NCBI GenBank assembly: GCA_028279045.1
Contig: JANQSZ010000002.1
Span: 1 to 53,773, forward strand
Length of the DNA stretch: 53,773 bases
Direction: 5' to 3'
From: Candidatus Nanoarchaeia archaeon
GTDB lineage: Archaea; Nanobdellota; Nanobdellia; Woesearchaeales; UBA10216
In this document: one piece after another, positions 8,929 to 19,300 of the stretch
Layout: the number at the start of each line of letters is the position of its first letter
Numbering within the stretch: position 1 is the stretch's first letter
The notes under the pieces: model-generated
The model's input: only the letters and a program-made list of their open reading frames with translations
Database searches by the model: none
What the model was told of the DNA's origin: nothing
Made by a program: the position numbers and the translations under genes

Positions 8929-11319
8929 ATGGAAGAAAAGAAGCGTTACGACGCTGCAGAAGCAGAAGAACGATGGCAAAAGTACTGGGAAAAGGAAGGA
9001 ACATACGCCTTTGATCCTGATAGCGATAAGCCGATCTACTCTGTTGACACGCCCCCTCCAACGGTTTCTGGAGAAATGCACTTGGGGCATGCATTTTCGT
9101 ACACGCAGACAGATATTATTGTTCGATTCAAACGCATGAAGGGATTCAACGTTTTCTATCCATTTGGAACCGATGACAATGGGTTGGCCACGGAACGACT
9201 CATTGAGAAAACAAAGAAAGTCAAGGCATCCAAAATGGATCGCCAGGAGTTTATTGATCTTTGCTTGGAAACACTTGAAACAATTCGACCTGAATTTGTG
9301 CAAGATTGGAAGAGCCTTGGAATCAGTTGCGATTGGAATGTTTTCTACTCGACGATTAATGATCACTCTCGCAAAATATCACAACAATCGTTCTTGGATT
9401 TGGTTAAGAAGGATCGTGTCTATCGGAAAGAAGCACCTGTTATTTGGGACACGCAAATGCAAACTGCGCTTTCCCAAGTAGAGCTTGAAGACCAAGAACA
9501 AGACTCTTACTTTAATGATATTACTTTTAAGGACGGCGGTAAAGATATTATTATTGCGACAACACGACCAGAATTACTGTGCAGTTGCGTTGCAGTATTT
9601 GTGCATCCTGACGACGAGAAACACAAAAAACTTGTTGGAAAGGAACTCGAAGTTCCTGTGTATCATCACAAAGTCAAGGTTATTGCTGACAAACGCGTAG
9701 ACCCAGAGAAAGGAACTGGAATCGTCATGTGCTGTACATTTGGAGATCAGACAGACATTGAATGGTACAAAGCATACGACTTACCGCTACGTGTTGGAAT
9801 CACAAAAGACGGTAAGATGACAGACCTTGCTGAGAAATATGCAGGCATGCCTATCAAAGAAGCTCGGAAAGCTATTATCGAAGACATGAAGAAATCTGGA
9901 GAGCTTGTTAATCAGAAAAAAATAAAGCATATTGTTAACGTCGGCGAACGGAGCGGTGTAGAAATTGAAATTCTTGAATCTCCACAATGGTTTGTTCGCT
10001 ATTTGGATTTGCGAGATACCTTTTTGAAATCTGGTAAGAAGCTGAAATGGTATCCTGATCACATGCGTTCGCGATACGATAACTGGGTTAACGGATTGCA
10101 ATGGGACTGGTGCATTTCACGACAACGCTACTTTGGCGTTCCGTTCCCTGTTTGGTACTCCAAAAAAACAGGAGAACCAATCTTTGCAGATTCTGATCAG
10201 TTGCCTGTAGATCCGCTGAAAGACAAACCAAAGAAATTACCAAAAGACCACACGGAAGATGATATTATTCCTGAAACTGACGTGTTTGACACGTGGGCAA
10301 CATCAAGTTTAACACCTGATTTGGCGACGCAATTATTTAAGGACCACAAAGTTTTCAAGAAACTACAGCCGATGAGCTTGCGACCGCAGGCGCATGACAT
10401 TATTTCGTTTTGGTTGTTTAACACTCTCGTGAAATCACAGATGCATCACAAGAGAAATCCATGGGAAACAGTTGCTATTAGCGGATGGGCCCTTGATGCG
10501 AAAGGAAAGAAGATGAGTAAGTCAAAGGGAAATGTTATTCACCCTCAAGAAATGCGAGACAAGTATAGCGCAGACGCACTACGATTCTGGGCAAGTAGCT
10601 CCAAGCTGGGAGATGACCTTGCGTTTTCTGAACGCGAATTTATTGCGGCATCACGAACAATCACAAAACTCTGGAACCTTGCACGCTTTACAGGAATGCA
10701 CCTGGAAGATTATGACGGCGGTGAAGGGGAGTTACAACCAATTGATCGCTGGTTATTATCTCGGTTGAATAGAACTGTTGCAACTGTAACAGATGCATTA
10801 GAGAATTACGATTATGTACGCATTCGATTGGACGTGGATAAGTTCTTCATGCAATCACTTGCTGATAACTATCTGGAAATTGTGAAAGACAGGCTGTATG
10901 GAGAGAAAAATGAATCTCGGACCGCAGCACAGTATGTTGTTAAAACTGCACTGACAACAGTCCTGAAATTGTTTGCGCCGGTACTGCCGCATATTACGGA
11001 AGAACTGTACCAGGAATACTGCGAGAAATCAAGCATTCATACTTCGTCGTGGCCAGAAGCTACTAAAAAACTTATCTCAGACGATATAGAGAAGCATGGA
11101 GACCTTGCTGTCAAAGTTATTAGCGCTGTCCGAAAAGCAAAATCACAACAAGGACTTTCGTTGAAACACGAATTTAACAAAATAACTATTGAATCCAGTT
11201 CTGAAAAGGAACTTGAAGCGTTCCTGCCTGCGATTAGCGCTGCAACCAAAACAAAAGACATTGCGTTTGGAAAAGCAAAGGAAGAAATCGAAGAAGGACT
11301 GAAGATTTCTATTGATTAG
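8929..11319 (+). CDS. valS: Valyl-tRNA synthetase
   Basis: YSVDTPPPTVSGEMHLGHAFSYTQTDIIVRFKRMKGFNVFYPFGTDDNG; GKKMSKSKGNVIHP; TATA ctttaaaaag at ~8898-8907. Confidence 0.95.
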   Translation: MEEKKRYDAAEAEERWQKYWEKEGTYAFDPDSDKPIYSVDTPPPTVSGEMHLGHAFSYTQTDIIVRFKRMKGFNVFYPFGTDDNGLATERLIEKTKKVKASKMDRQEFIDLCLETLETIRPEFVQDWKSLGISCDWNVFYSTINDHSRKISQQSFLDLVKKDRVYRKEAPVIWDTQMQTALSQVELEDQEQDSYFNDITFKDGGKDIIIATTRPELLCSCVAVFVHPDDEKHKKLVGKELEVPVYHHKVKVIADKRVDPEKGTGIVMCCTFGDQTDIEWYKAYDLPLRVGITKDGKMTDLAEKYAGMPIKEARKAIIEDMKKSGELVNQKKIKHIVNVGERSGVEIEILESPQWFVRYLDLRDTFLKSGKKLKWYPDHMRSRYDNWVNGLQWDWCISRQRYFGVPFPVWYSKKTGEPIFADSDQLPVDPLKDKPKKLPKDHTEDDIIPETDVFDTWATSSLTPDLATQLFKDHKVFKKLQPMSLRPQAHDIISFWLFNTLVKSQMHHKRNPWETVAISGWALDAKGKKMSKSKGNVIHPQEMRDKYSADALRFWASSSKLGDDLAFSEREFIAASRTITKLWNLARFTGMHLEDYDGGEGELQPIDRWLLSRLNRTVATVTDALENYDYVRIRLDVDKFFMQSLADNYLEIVKDRLYGEKNESRTAAQYVVKTALTTVLKLFAPVLPHITEELYQEYCEKSSIHTSSWPEATKKLISDDIEKHGDLAVKVISAVRKAKSQQGLSLKHEFNKITIESSSEKELEAFLPAISAATKTKDIAFGKAKEEIEEGLKISID

Positions 11320-11891
11320 TATTTTTTAAGCTCTTTCGGAGTTCCCATCAACAGCAGAATATCGCCGCTCTTAATCTTTTGATGGAATTCTATTCCTGTT
11401 TTGTAGTTACCTGAACGATCTTTCATAGCCATAACAACAATGCCTTGTCTCTTGAGAATATCTGCCTTGGTTTTGTTGTTTAGCGGGCTGCGAGCTTTCA
11501 CGCCAACCTCCTTCAAGACCAAGTTGTCTTTGCTACCTGCAATATCAATGATGTCTGTTGTTTCTCGTTCTTCTTCCAGAATCATTGCTTCATCTACGGT
11601 TCTGTGATTGAACCTGGCTCTTCTGATAGCGGGCTCGACAAGCGTGCTCCCAAGATAGCTGATGGTGTAAATTACGATACCGATCCCGGCAAACATCAAA
11701 ATGATTGTAAACACTTTCCCTTCAGAGGAAAGAGGGTGAACTTCTTCGAACCCAACAGTGGTCACGGTAATAGAAGTCATGTACATGGCATCTAGTAAGT
11801 TCATATCCTCAATCTGCATGTAGCCTGTGGCTCCTATTGCAAGGACTCCAAGCAAGATAAGAATAAGTACTGTTAGTTTACTGCCTTCCAC
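11316..11891 (-). CDS. Two-TM potassium-channel-like protein with RCK_C (TrkA_C) tail
   Basis: Pore region YMTSITVTTVGFEEV between two hydrophobic helices; C-terminal LKEVGVKARSPLNNKTKADILKRQGIVVMAMKDRSGNYKTGIEFHQKIKSGDILLLMGTPKEL. Confidence 0.85.
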   Translation of the reverse strand: MEGSKLTVLILILLGVLAIGATGYMQIEDMNLLDAMYMTSITVTTVGFEEVHPLSSEGKVFTIILMFAGIGIVIYTISYLGSTLVEPAIRRARFNHRTVDEAMILEEERETTDIIDIAGSKDNLVLKEVGVKARSPLNNKTKADILKRQGIVVMAMKDRSGNYKTGIEFHQKIKSGDILLLMGTPKELKKY

Positions 11892-11929
11892 TTCATCACC
11901 TCTTAGATGGTATTCAACACACGCGGTAT

Positions 11930-13321
11930 TTAAAGCTTTTTCCAGCGAACGCCAGAATCAGTGTCATCCAGCTGGATGCCGCGCTTCTTTAGCTCATCTC
12001 GCAAGCGATCTGCTTCTGCGAAATCCTTGCTCTTTCGCGCTGCTTCGCGTTGATCTATGAGATCTTGCTCTTCCTTTGAGAGCTCCTGATCAGAGAAATC
12101 GAACACATTGAAAATACTGTTGAGAGATTCAAGGAAAGAGAGAATTTTTTGTGCATCTTCGTTAGAAACTGCATTGTCATCAAGCGCTTTGTTTATGTCG
12201 CGCACAAAATCAAATAACGTGCCGAGCGCCTCACTGATATTCAAGTCGTCGTCCATTGCGCGTTCGAAATCTTCCTTTGCGCGGGAAACAAGTGTTTCCT
12301 GAGATTCACCATCGCTGGAAGAAACATTTTTGAGCTTAGAAATTACTTCGTTAACACGCTCGATAGCATTCTTTGCTGCATCCAATCCTTCGAACGTGAA
12401 GTTAAGTTGCTGACGGTAATGTGTAGCCATTAGCAAATATCGAACAGAGATTCCGTCGTACCCTTTATCGAGAATATCACGAAGTGTAAAAAAGTTACCG
12501 AGTGATTTTGACATTTTCTTTCCATCAACAATCAAGTGGGCGTTGTGCACCCAGGTATGGGCGAATGTTTTTCCTGTTGCTGCTTCGCTTTGCGCAACTT
12601 CATTTTGGTGGTGCGGGAACACAAGATCAATACCGCCTGCATGCATATCAAACTCTTCGCCGAGGTACTTCATCGACATCGCGCTACACTCGATGTGCCA
12701 ACCAGGCCTTCCCTTACCGAGACTTGTTTCCCAGAACACATCGCCATCATCTTCATCCCAAGACTTCCATAGCGCAAAATCGGCTGCAGTCTGTTTATCG
12801 TACTCATCGCTTGATACCCGAGCACCAGCTTTCAACCCTTCCTTGTCGATACCAGCAAACAATCCGTAGTCATCAAACTTGGCAACATTATAGTATGTTG
12901 AATTGTCATCTGCAGTGTATGCAATGCCTTTCTGCTTGAGCGTTTCAATCATATCAACCATTTCTTGAATATGCTCGGTTGCTTTTGGATAGACGTCTGC
13001 AGGTTGAATGCCTAATGCATGCAGATCATCGAAGAACGCCTTGGAATATTTTTCAGTGTACTGCGTAAGGGAAATACCTTGCTTCATTGAACCTTTGATT
13101 GTTTTGTCATCAACATCCGTAAGATTCATGATGTGTTTTACTTCAAAACCGCGATACTTCAGATAGCGCTTGAGGATGTCTTGAGATACGTAGGCTCGGA
13201 AATTACCAATATGAGCAAAATCATACACTGTTGGACCACAGGTGTAGATTCCTATTTTTCCCTCTTCTAGGGTCTTGAGCGGCTCCTTCTTTCTGGTCCG
13301 GGTATTAAAGAACTGAATCAT
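11930..13321 (-). CDS. cysS: Cysteinyl-tRNA synthetase
   Basis: IGIYTCGPTVYDFAHIGNFRAYVSQDILKRYL; GWHIECSAMSMKYLGEEFDMHAGGIDLVFPHHQNEVAQSEAATG; KKMSKSLGNF. Confidence 0.96.
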   Translation of the reverse strand: MIQFFNTRTRKKEPLKTLEEGKIGIYTCGPTVYDFAHIGNFRAYVSQDILKRYLKYRGFEVKHIMNLTDVDDKTIKGSMKQGISLTQYTEKYSKAFFDDLHALGIQPADVYPKATEHIQEMVDMIETLKQKGIAYTADDNSTYYNVAKFDDYGLFAGIDKEGLKAGARVSSDEYDKQTAADFALWKSWDEDDGDVFWETSLGKGRPGWHIECSAMSMKYLGEEFDMHAGGIDLVFPHHQNEVAQSEAATGKTFAHTWVHNAHLIVDGKKMSKSLGNFFTLRDILDKGYDGISVRYLLMATHYRQQLNFTFEGLDAAKNAIERVNEVISKLKNVSSSDGESQETLVSRAKEDFERAMDDDLNISEALGTLFDFVRDINKALDDNAVSNEDAQKILSFLESLNSIFNVFDFSDQELSKEEQDLIDQREAARKSKDFAEADRLRDELKKRGIQLDDTDSGVRWKKL

Positions 13322-13356
13322 GTCGTACAGAGTTTAAATAGTCCTTTTAAACTTTA

Positions 13357-13995
13357 TTACTCTTTCCGACAAATGAATAGGGCATGATCTCTCTGAAATG
13401 GACCGAGTTGTTTGGTATCAACAATGGTAATCTGATCAGAAAGCTCGCGCCGTACCTGAGAGAATACTGCTTTGGACTTCGCGGTTACGTCAATGCTCTT
13501 TGCTTTTACCGCGAGCATTGCAATGCCCCCTCTCTTTAGAAGGTGATCGGTATTCTTGAGAAAAATTTCTGTTTGGTTTTTCTGAGCAATATCTTGGAAA
13601 ATAAAATCAGCGATGCGCACTGTGCTTTCGTATCTCTTTGGATGGAGGGCGTCTTCCATTATTGGGAACACGTTTTTTCTATTTTGCATGTTGAGAATTA
13701 ATTGTTGCGTAACTAATGGTGCGAATTCAACACCAACAATTTTAGCTTTTGGAAATATATCAGATATATATGAAACAGTATACCCGTGTGCAGCACCAAG
13801 ATAAAGAATTGTAGCATCTTCGGGAAGTTTAGGAATCTCTGCTCCTTTCACGATGCCTGCTGCAAGTTTACTCTGCCCTGGATTCCAAACTCGATATTCC
13901 TTATTGTGGCGCGTTACTGTATCTTCTGTAAATAATGTTGTGCCAGGCTCTGCATTCAACGTGAGCATTTGCCGTTTTTCGTTAATGAAGTTCAT
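13357..13995 (-). CDS. flpA: Fibrillarin-like rRNA/tRNA 2'-O-methyltransferase
   Basis: YRVWNPGQSKLAAGIVKGAE; ATILYLGAAHGYTVSYISDIFP; VGVEFAPLVTQQLI; adjacent Nop5. Confidence 0.94.
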   Translation of the reverse strand: MNFINEKRQMLTLNAEPGTTLFTEDTVTRHNKEYRVWNPGQSKLAAGIVKGAEIPKLPEDATILYLGAAHGYTVSYISDIFPKAKIVGVEFAPLVTQQLILNMQNRKNVFPIMEDALHPKRYESTVRIADFIFQDIAQKNQTEIFLKNTDHLLKRGGIAMLAVKAKSIDVTAKSKAVFSQVRRELSDQITIVDTKQLGPFQRDHALFICRKE

Positions 13996-14978
13996 CGGAA
14001 TCGCTTTTCAATACCTCGCATGAGTTTATCACCGATGAAATCGCCTTTAAAATAATCTACTTTTGCAGCAATGCTCAGTTTGTCGCCGAGAACGCGTGCT
14101 AATTTCCCTCGTTGCTTTTGTGGTATGCTCTGCATCATAGGATGTTCATGCAGCACACCATATTTTGGTGGGCGTTGTTTTCTATCGCGGAGAAATCTAA
14201 ATAACGCTTTTTCTGCTCCAAGTAATTGTATTGTCGAAGAAGGAAGCTCAGACAAATGTTTTAACGAACCTGCTAAAACAAGAAGTTGCGCACCGACAAC
14301 TTCGCCGGCAACAGCAGAAACATTTGGAAGTATAGACTGCATTTTTTCTCGCAGCACAGCCTCGGATCGTTCTTTCTCTTGGAAAAGAATAACAATGTTC
14401 TTTGACAGCGCTTGAATGTTCTTCTGATCTGTTTTTGACGCTTTTCTCCCTGTTAGTTCTTCGATGTTAAGGGAGTGTTGAAGCTCGTCTAAGGACTTTG
14501 AAGAAAGCGCTTGGGCAAACTCTTCATTGCTGTGTAGTCTTCGAGAAATTTCTGGAGCAAATATTTCTACTGTTTCTCGCAAGCGTTTCGACAATCTATT
14601 TGTTGTTTTAATGAGCTCGTCGTAAACATTCGCAGCCTCGATAACTGTACGATCTTCGGTAATTGCTTTCTGGATTCGAGCGCGGGTTACGGCGCGAGTT
14701 GCTGTCCATTCTTCCTTCATCACAGGGATTTTTGCACGTTTCTTTGGATCCCACGTAATTTTAATACCTGGTTTCTTGTACTGTTTCCAACCGAGAAAGT
14801 ATAATTCGTGCTTGGCGTTGCGCTCTATGACTTGTTCTTCTTCAGCACTCCATTTTCCTGTACGAAGATCTTCTTGATAGGCTTTGGAAGGTGGCTGGTG
14901 GTCTACTTTTTTGTAGCTGCCATCCTGTTCTTCGTAAACCCATACACCAAGAACATTTGAGAACACAAATCGTTTCAT
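13992..14978 (-). CDS. Nop5/Nop56-family C/D box RNP core protein
   Basis: LLVLAGSLKHLSELPSSTIQLLGAEKALFRFLRDRKQRPPKYGVLHEHPMMQSIPQKQRGKLARVLGDKLSIAAKVDYFKG; ATGA overlap with fibrillarin. Confidence 0.92.
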   Translation of the reverse strand: MKRFVFSNVLGVWVYEEQDGSYKKVDHQPPSKAYQEDLRTGKWSAEEEQVIERNAKHELYFLGWKQYKKPGIKITWDPKKRAKIPVMKEEWTATRAVTRARIQKAITEDRTVIEAANVYDELIKTTNRLSKRLRETVEIFAPEISRRLHSNEEFAQALSSKSLDELQHSLNIEELTGRKASKTDQKNIQALSKNIVILFQEKERSEAVLREKMQSILPNVSAVAGEVVGAQLLVLAGSLKHLSELPSSTIQLLGAEKALFRFLRDRKQRPPKYGVLHEHPMMQSIPQKQRGKLARVLGDKLSIAAKVDYFKGDFIGDKLMRGIEKRFR

Positions 14979-15049
14979 ACGGGCCTTAAAACTGCCGAAT
15001 TAATAAATATTGCCAAAAGACTTTAATACGCTTAATTTATACGCCTATT

Positions 15050-15499
15050 GTGCCAAAAAAAAGAGCAGCTAAACGCAGCGCTAAAAAGGGGAAACGCGCA
15101 GTTAAGGCTAAACCTCGAAGAGTAAGCTCTAGAATTTCTCGGCCAGAACCACTTTCTGATTTCCGTAGTTCGTATCAATCTCGCTACTACAGGAAAAGGC
15201 GGTTTGATCCGCTCCTTATTGCGATTGTGGCGGTGTTCATCATTGTCATTGTGCTAGGTGCGATGGTGTTTGCTCGGAATCCGCCAGATATTTCGTTGAA
15301 CTTCGGAGCAAAGAAAACAATTGATATCGAAGATCAGTGTTCACAATTCTATAACAATCTCGTGCATACAGTCAACAATGAGGCTGAATGTCAAGTTCAG
15401 TGTTATACACGATGCCAGGCACTGGATATGTCGCTCGACGACTTCCAGTTTACACAGCAACTCACTCGATGTCATGATTGCACGTGTGAATGCTCATGA
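15050..15499 (+). CDS. Small basic single-pass membrane protein with Cys-rich C-terminal domain (GTG start)
   Basis: Lys/Arg-rich N-term, TM LLIAIVAVFIIVIVLGAMVFA, then CSQFYNNLVHTVNNEAECQVQCYTRC...CHDCTCECS. Confidence 0.7.
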   Translation: MPKKRAAKRSAKKGKRAVKAKPRRVSSRISRPEPLSDFRSSYQSRYYRKRRFDPLLIAIVAVFIIVIVLGAMVFARNPPDISLNFGAKKTIDIEDQCSQFYNNLVHTVNNEAECQVQCYTRCQALDMSLDDFQFTQQLTRCHDCTCECS

Positions 15500-15801
15500 A
15501 AACCGAAGAAGAAATTGATGCATGGTATGAAGATCAAAAAACTACTCTTCTCGAGAGCTTTACAACTGCACTAAGCGATGAAAAAACAGCAAAATCTGCT
15601 GAATCTACATTTCATAAATCAATGCAGGATCTCATGAGCAAGTATACTGAACAGATGCACAAACAGATTGCATGGGCAGACGTACAGAAAGTCAAAGACA
15701 AGAAAAAAGCAGCAACTAAGGCGAAACGTGAAGAGCAGAAAGCTGCATTGCTTGCAAAGCTGCCATTCAAGAAGAAGAAACAAGAAGAAGACGAGCAATA
15801 G
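15496..15801 (+). CDS. Small charged coiled-coil protein
   Basis: ATGA overlap with upstream CDS; MKTEEEIDAWYEDQKTTLLESF...KKKKQEEDEQ. Confidence 0.65.
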   Translation: MKTEEEIDAWYEDQKTTLLESFTTALSDEKTAKSAESTFHKSMQDLMSKYTEQMHKQIAWADVQKVKDKKKAATKAKREEQKAALLAKLPFKKKKQEEDEQ

Positions 15802-15822
15802 TCTTACGCTGATTCTACAATT

Positions 15823-15842
15823 GTCATACAGGCGTCATACAA
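15823..15842 (+). promoter_or_regulatory. Candidate RHH operator, distal copy (GTCATACAGGCGTC followed by overlapping GTCATACAA)
   Basis: Motif repeated at 15901-15914 downstream of TATA. Confidence 0.45.
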
Positions 15843-15888
15843 TATACTAATTGCAGTATTAAATATCTTAATCTATTGAATAGAAACG

Positions 15889-15898
15889 TTTATATATT
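15889..15898 (+). promoter_or_regulatory. TATA box (gtttatatatta) of first RHH gene
   Basis: Archaeal TATA-like element about 35 nt before ATG 15930. Confidence 0.5.
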
Positions 15899-15900
15899 AT

Positions 15901-15914
15901 GTCATACAGGTGTC
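15901..15914 (+). promoter_or_regulatory. Candidate RHH operator, proximal copy GTCATACAGGTGTC
   Basis: 13/14 identity to 15823-15836; lies between TATA and start codon. Confidence 0.45.
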
Positions 15915-15929
15915 TACTCTGAGTAATAT

Positions 15930-16079
15930 ATGTCCGTGCAAACGCTGAACGTACGACTCCCTGCAGAAGTCGTCCAATGGATTGACACCCTAGTGGAAAG
16001 AGGCGTATACAAGAATCGTTCAGAAGCGATTCGCGAATTCTCACGTAAATACCTGGTGAAAAAGAGGTTGCATCAATGA
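15930..16079 (+). CDS. Ribbon-helix-helix (CopG/Arc-like) DNA-binding protein, 49 aa
   Basis: MSVQTLNVRLPAEVVQWIDTLVERGVYKNRSEAIREFSRKYLVKKRLHQ; not in track (below length cutoff); stop overlaps next ATG. Confidence 0.85.
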   Translation: MSVQTLNVRLPAEVVQWIDTLVERGVYKNRSEAIREFSRKYLVKKRLHQ

Positions 16080-16348
16080 GTGATGTGCTCGTATCAGTAC
16101 GCATACCGCGCTCACTCAGCGATGCGCTCCGACATGCTGCGGAAGAAGACCACTACATGGACACTAGTGAGCTTATCCGCAGTATTAGTCGTGAGCAATG
16201 GGAACGTGCAAAGGACCCATTGGGCTTTGAACTTGGTAAACTGCGCACGGACATCAAAGAAGAATTAACAACGCGCATCGAAAAGCGCGCAAAAGAACGT
16301 GTTCTGAAAGAATTGAAAGACATACAGAAAGAGGTGCGCCATGATTAA
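16076..16348 (+). CDS. Second ribbon-helix-helix protein with C-terminal helical extension
   Basis: MSDVLVSVRIPRSLSDALRHAAEEDHYMDTSELIRSISREQWERAKDPLGFELG... Confidence 0.8.
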   Translation: MSDVLVSVRIPRSLSDALRHAAEEDHYMDTSELIRSISREQWERAKDPLGFELGKLRTDIKEELTTRIEKRAKERVLKELKDIQKEVRHD

Positions 16349-19300
16349 TCGCATTCTCTTGTTGCTACTGATTGTTTTGGTAGCGATACCGCTCACGTTT
16401 TCGCAGAATACAACTGATACTCATGTGGACCCCGGGTTAGGGGAAAGCGACGAGAACCTGACTGGAGACTCGGTCGTCTCAGACCTTGAGAATTTTCTCA
16501 ATGAACCACCCCCCTTGTCTGAGAACGAAACGGTTGAGGAGCTTGATGATCTTTACATAGACATTGATCTCCTCAACCAATCCGGTCAGGAATTTAATGG
16601 AAGTGCAATTGTGACGAATGTTACGGTTGGCAACGAAACGAATACGACTGTAAATGAAACTGAGACAGAACCGGTTGAAGAACCTGAACCAATAGAAGAA
16701 ACTGTCGAAGAACCTGAACCAGTTTACGTTCCGATAACTCTTACGACAGACAAGAAAGAGTATGTTGTCGGAGAAGCTGTCTCGATAACTATGGACGGAA
16801 GTACGCAGAGTGAAGTCAATCTTATTATTGCAAATGAAGAAATTAGCTATGCTTATTCATATTCGGGAGAAAATTTCCCGGCAACATATCAATTTGTACT
16901 AACGAATACTCCTGGTAAATATGATGTTACTGCATTTATTTATGGCGATGATAGTCAACAACAAGTGCGTACCTTCTTTACAGTACTGCCGAGAGAAGAA
17001 CAAGCACTCTCGGTTAGTATAGACTCGGATACGCAGCTGGTTGAAGGAGTGCCGAACGAATTCACTGCAATAGTCTGGGGAGCGAGTGAAGAAGCAACAA
17101 TCCTTTGGGATTTTGATGACGGCGGAAAAGCAAGCGGAACACGAGTGAGTCACACCTACACAACACCGGGCTCGTACATTGTATCGGTTACGGTAGTTGA
17201 CGGAGAAAGTATTGCAAGCGATACACTTATTGCGCATTTGACTCCGATGTTGCACACGGTGGATATCATCGTAACTACACAAGATAACGCTGTATTTGGG
17301 GCAGACGTTACGTTTGGAGATGAAAAAGTCACGACAGATGGACATGGAAAAGCTAGTTTCAAAGTCGAGCAAGGAGAGTACGAACTTCTTATCGAGAAAG
17401 AAGGATATCTTTCCATATCAGAACTCAAGACTATTGAAAACTATGAGGTAAGTACGTATACATTGCGAACACATGTTGATGTTACGCAAGAACTTACTCA
17501 CGTATCAAGCAAAACCAACAGTCTGGTGCAGAACGCATACATAATCGACGATGATGGAAACACAATCGACCAAATAGATGGAACAGAAGGAAAAGTGAAC
17601 GTTGTTCTTGATCTAAATCCCCAAGGACTTGCACTGCAAAACGTGGGTGGGGAACCTGTTGTAACCATACATGAAGTTGAACCACTCTCGATGAACTGGG
17701 AAGCCATCGACGATGTTGTGGTTACTACAGCTTCAATCCCTTCAGAAATAGAAGATGCAGCTGCACAAACACTTGAAAGAATACAAATTGCGAATGTTGA
17801 TGGATTTGTAGGACAGAATTACTATGGAACTGTTGATATTCCTCTTGACACCAAAGCAAACTTGGTACTGTACTGCCCAAATGATGTAGATTGTGAGGAA
17901 ATACCATCTTGCTTAACATTTGGAGGAAGCGCGTGCTACGCTGTATTCGAAAATGCAATCCGTGTATATGTTCCGCACTACTCCACAATAATTGTTGCAC
18001 TTGATAATAATACTGCAAACCTCACAATTGACAGCCCTGATAATGAAACTACACTAGATTCAGGAGAAGATGTATGGTTGAACGGAAGTATAACAGAAAC
18101 GGTTACGCTCAATTATTCCCTTGACGGATCTCCGACATTGATACTTGGCACGGGAACAAGTTTCAGCACGACGCTACTTGGATCATTACAAAATGTGCTG
18201 GCTAATGGGAATCATACACTTCTTATTGGAATACAAGACGCAGCTAACAACTCTGCAGAAGTTAGCTACGAGTTTGTTGTCAATGATTCTGAAGGACCTG
18301 TAGTGAATGTTAACGGACCTGCTAACAATTCATCACTGGTTAACCAAACAAACGTCTACCACATTCAAATTCAAGCTGATGAAACAGCGACGATCACGTA
18401 CGAACTGAATAATGGAAGTGAAACAATAAACCAAGAAGGAAGAGCGAATAGCAGTGTTATTGCACTATCGTTGCAGGAGGGATTGAATACGCTTGTGTTT
18501 AGATCTGAAGACGTACAGGGTAATAATGCAACGCTTGAGTATCAGTATAATTTCACGCTGGACGATGGCATAACTGCAACGTGTAATGACGGAATAAAGA
18601 ACTATCATGATGGACAGAACGAAACAGGTGTTGATTGTGGCGGACCGTGTACTGCCTGCGTCCCATTTACTATCACGACGGATAAATCGAGCTACTTACC
18701 AGACCAACAAGTTGCTATCACTGTAATCAGCAGACCAAACTCAACGGTATCGTTTAACGTTACAGGAGGAGGAGCAAGTTTTGGAGCAACAACCACAACG
18801 TTTCCAAGCTTCTACATATTCACAAGCACAACGAACCCTGGAACGTATACAATTACAGGCGTATCCTATTATTGGGGCGTCCCAACAAATTTGATTACGT
18901 CGTTTACTGTTAATTCAACAGAAACTCCAAATCCACTCGAACTTGAACTTGATGCGAATGACACATCTGTTATCATCGGACAACGCATTTTGTTTGAAGC
19001 AGACGTTGAAGGAAACACCACGGCGCTTAACATAACCTGGGACTTTGACAACGACGGGGATACTGAAAACACGACACAAGAAGTTGTGCATGTATACAGC
19101 AAGAACGGAACATATACAGTAAATCTATCAGTACAACAAGGCAACTTCACTCGAGAAGAAACAGAAACCATTGAGGTCAAGAAAGCGTACAACGTTTCGT
19201 TCACTGTTCGGGATAATGAAACCAACAACCCAATACAAAACGCCAGGGTGTACTTGGACGACATAAACACAAATACGAGCAGCGATGGAAAAGCGTTCCT

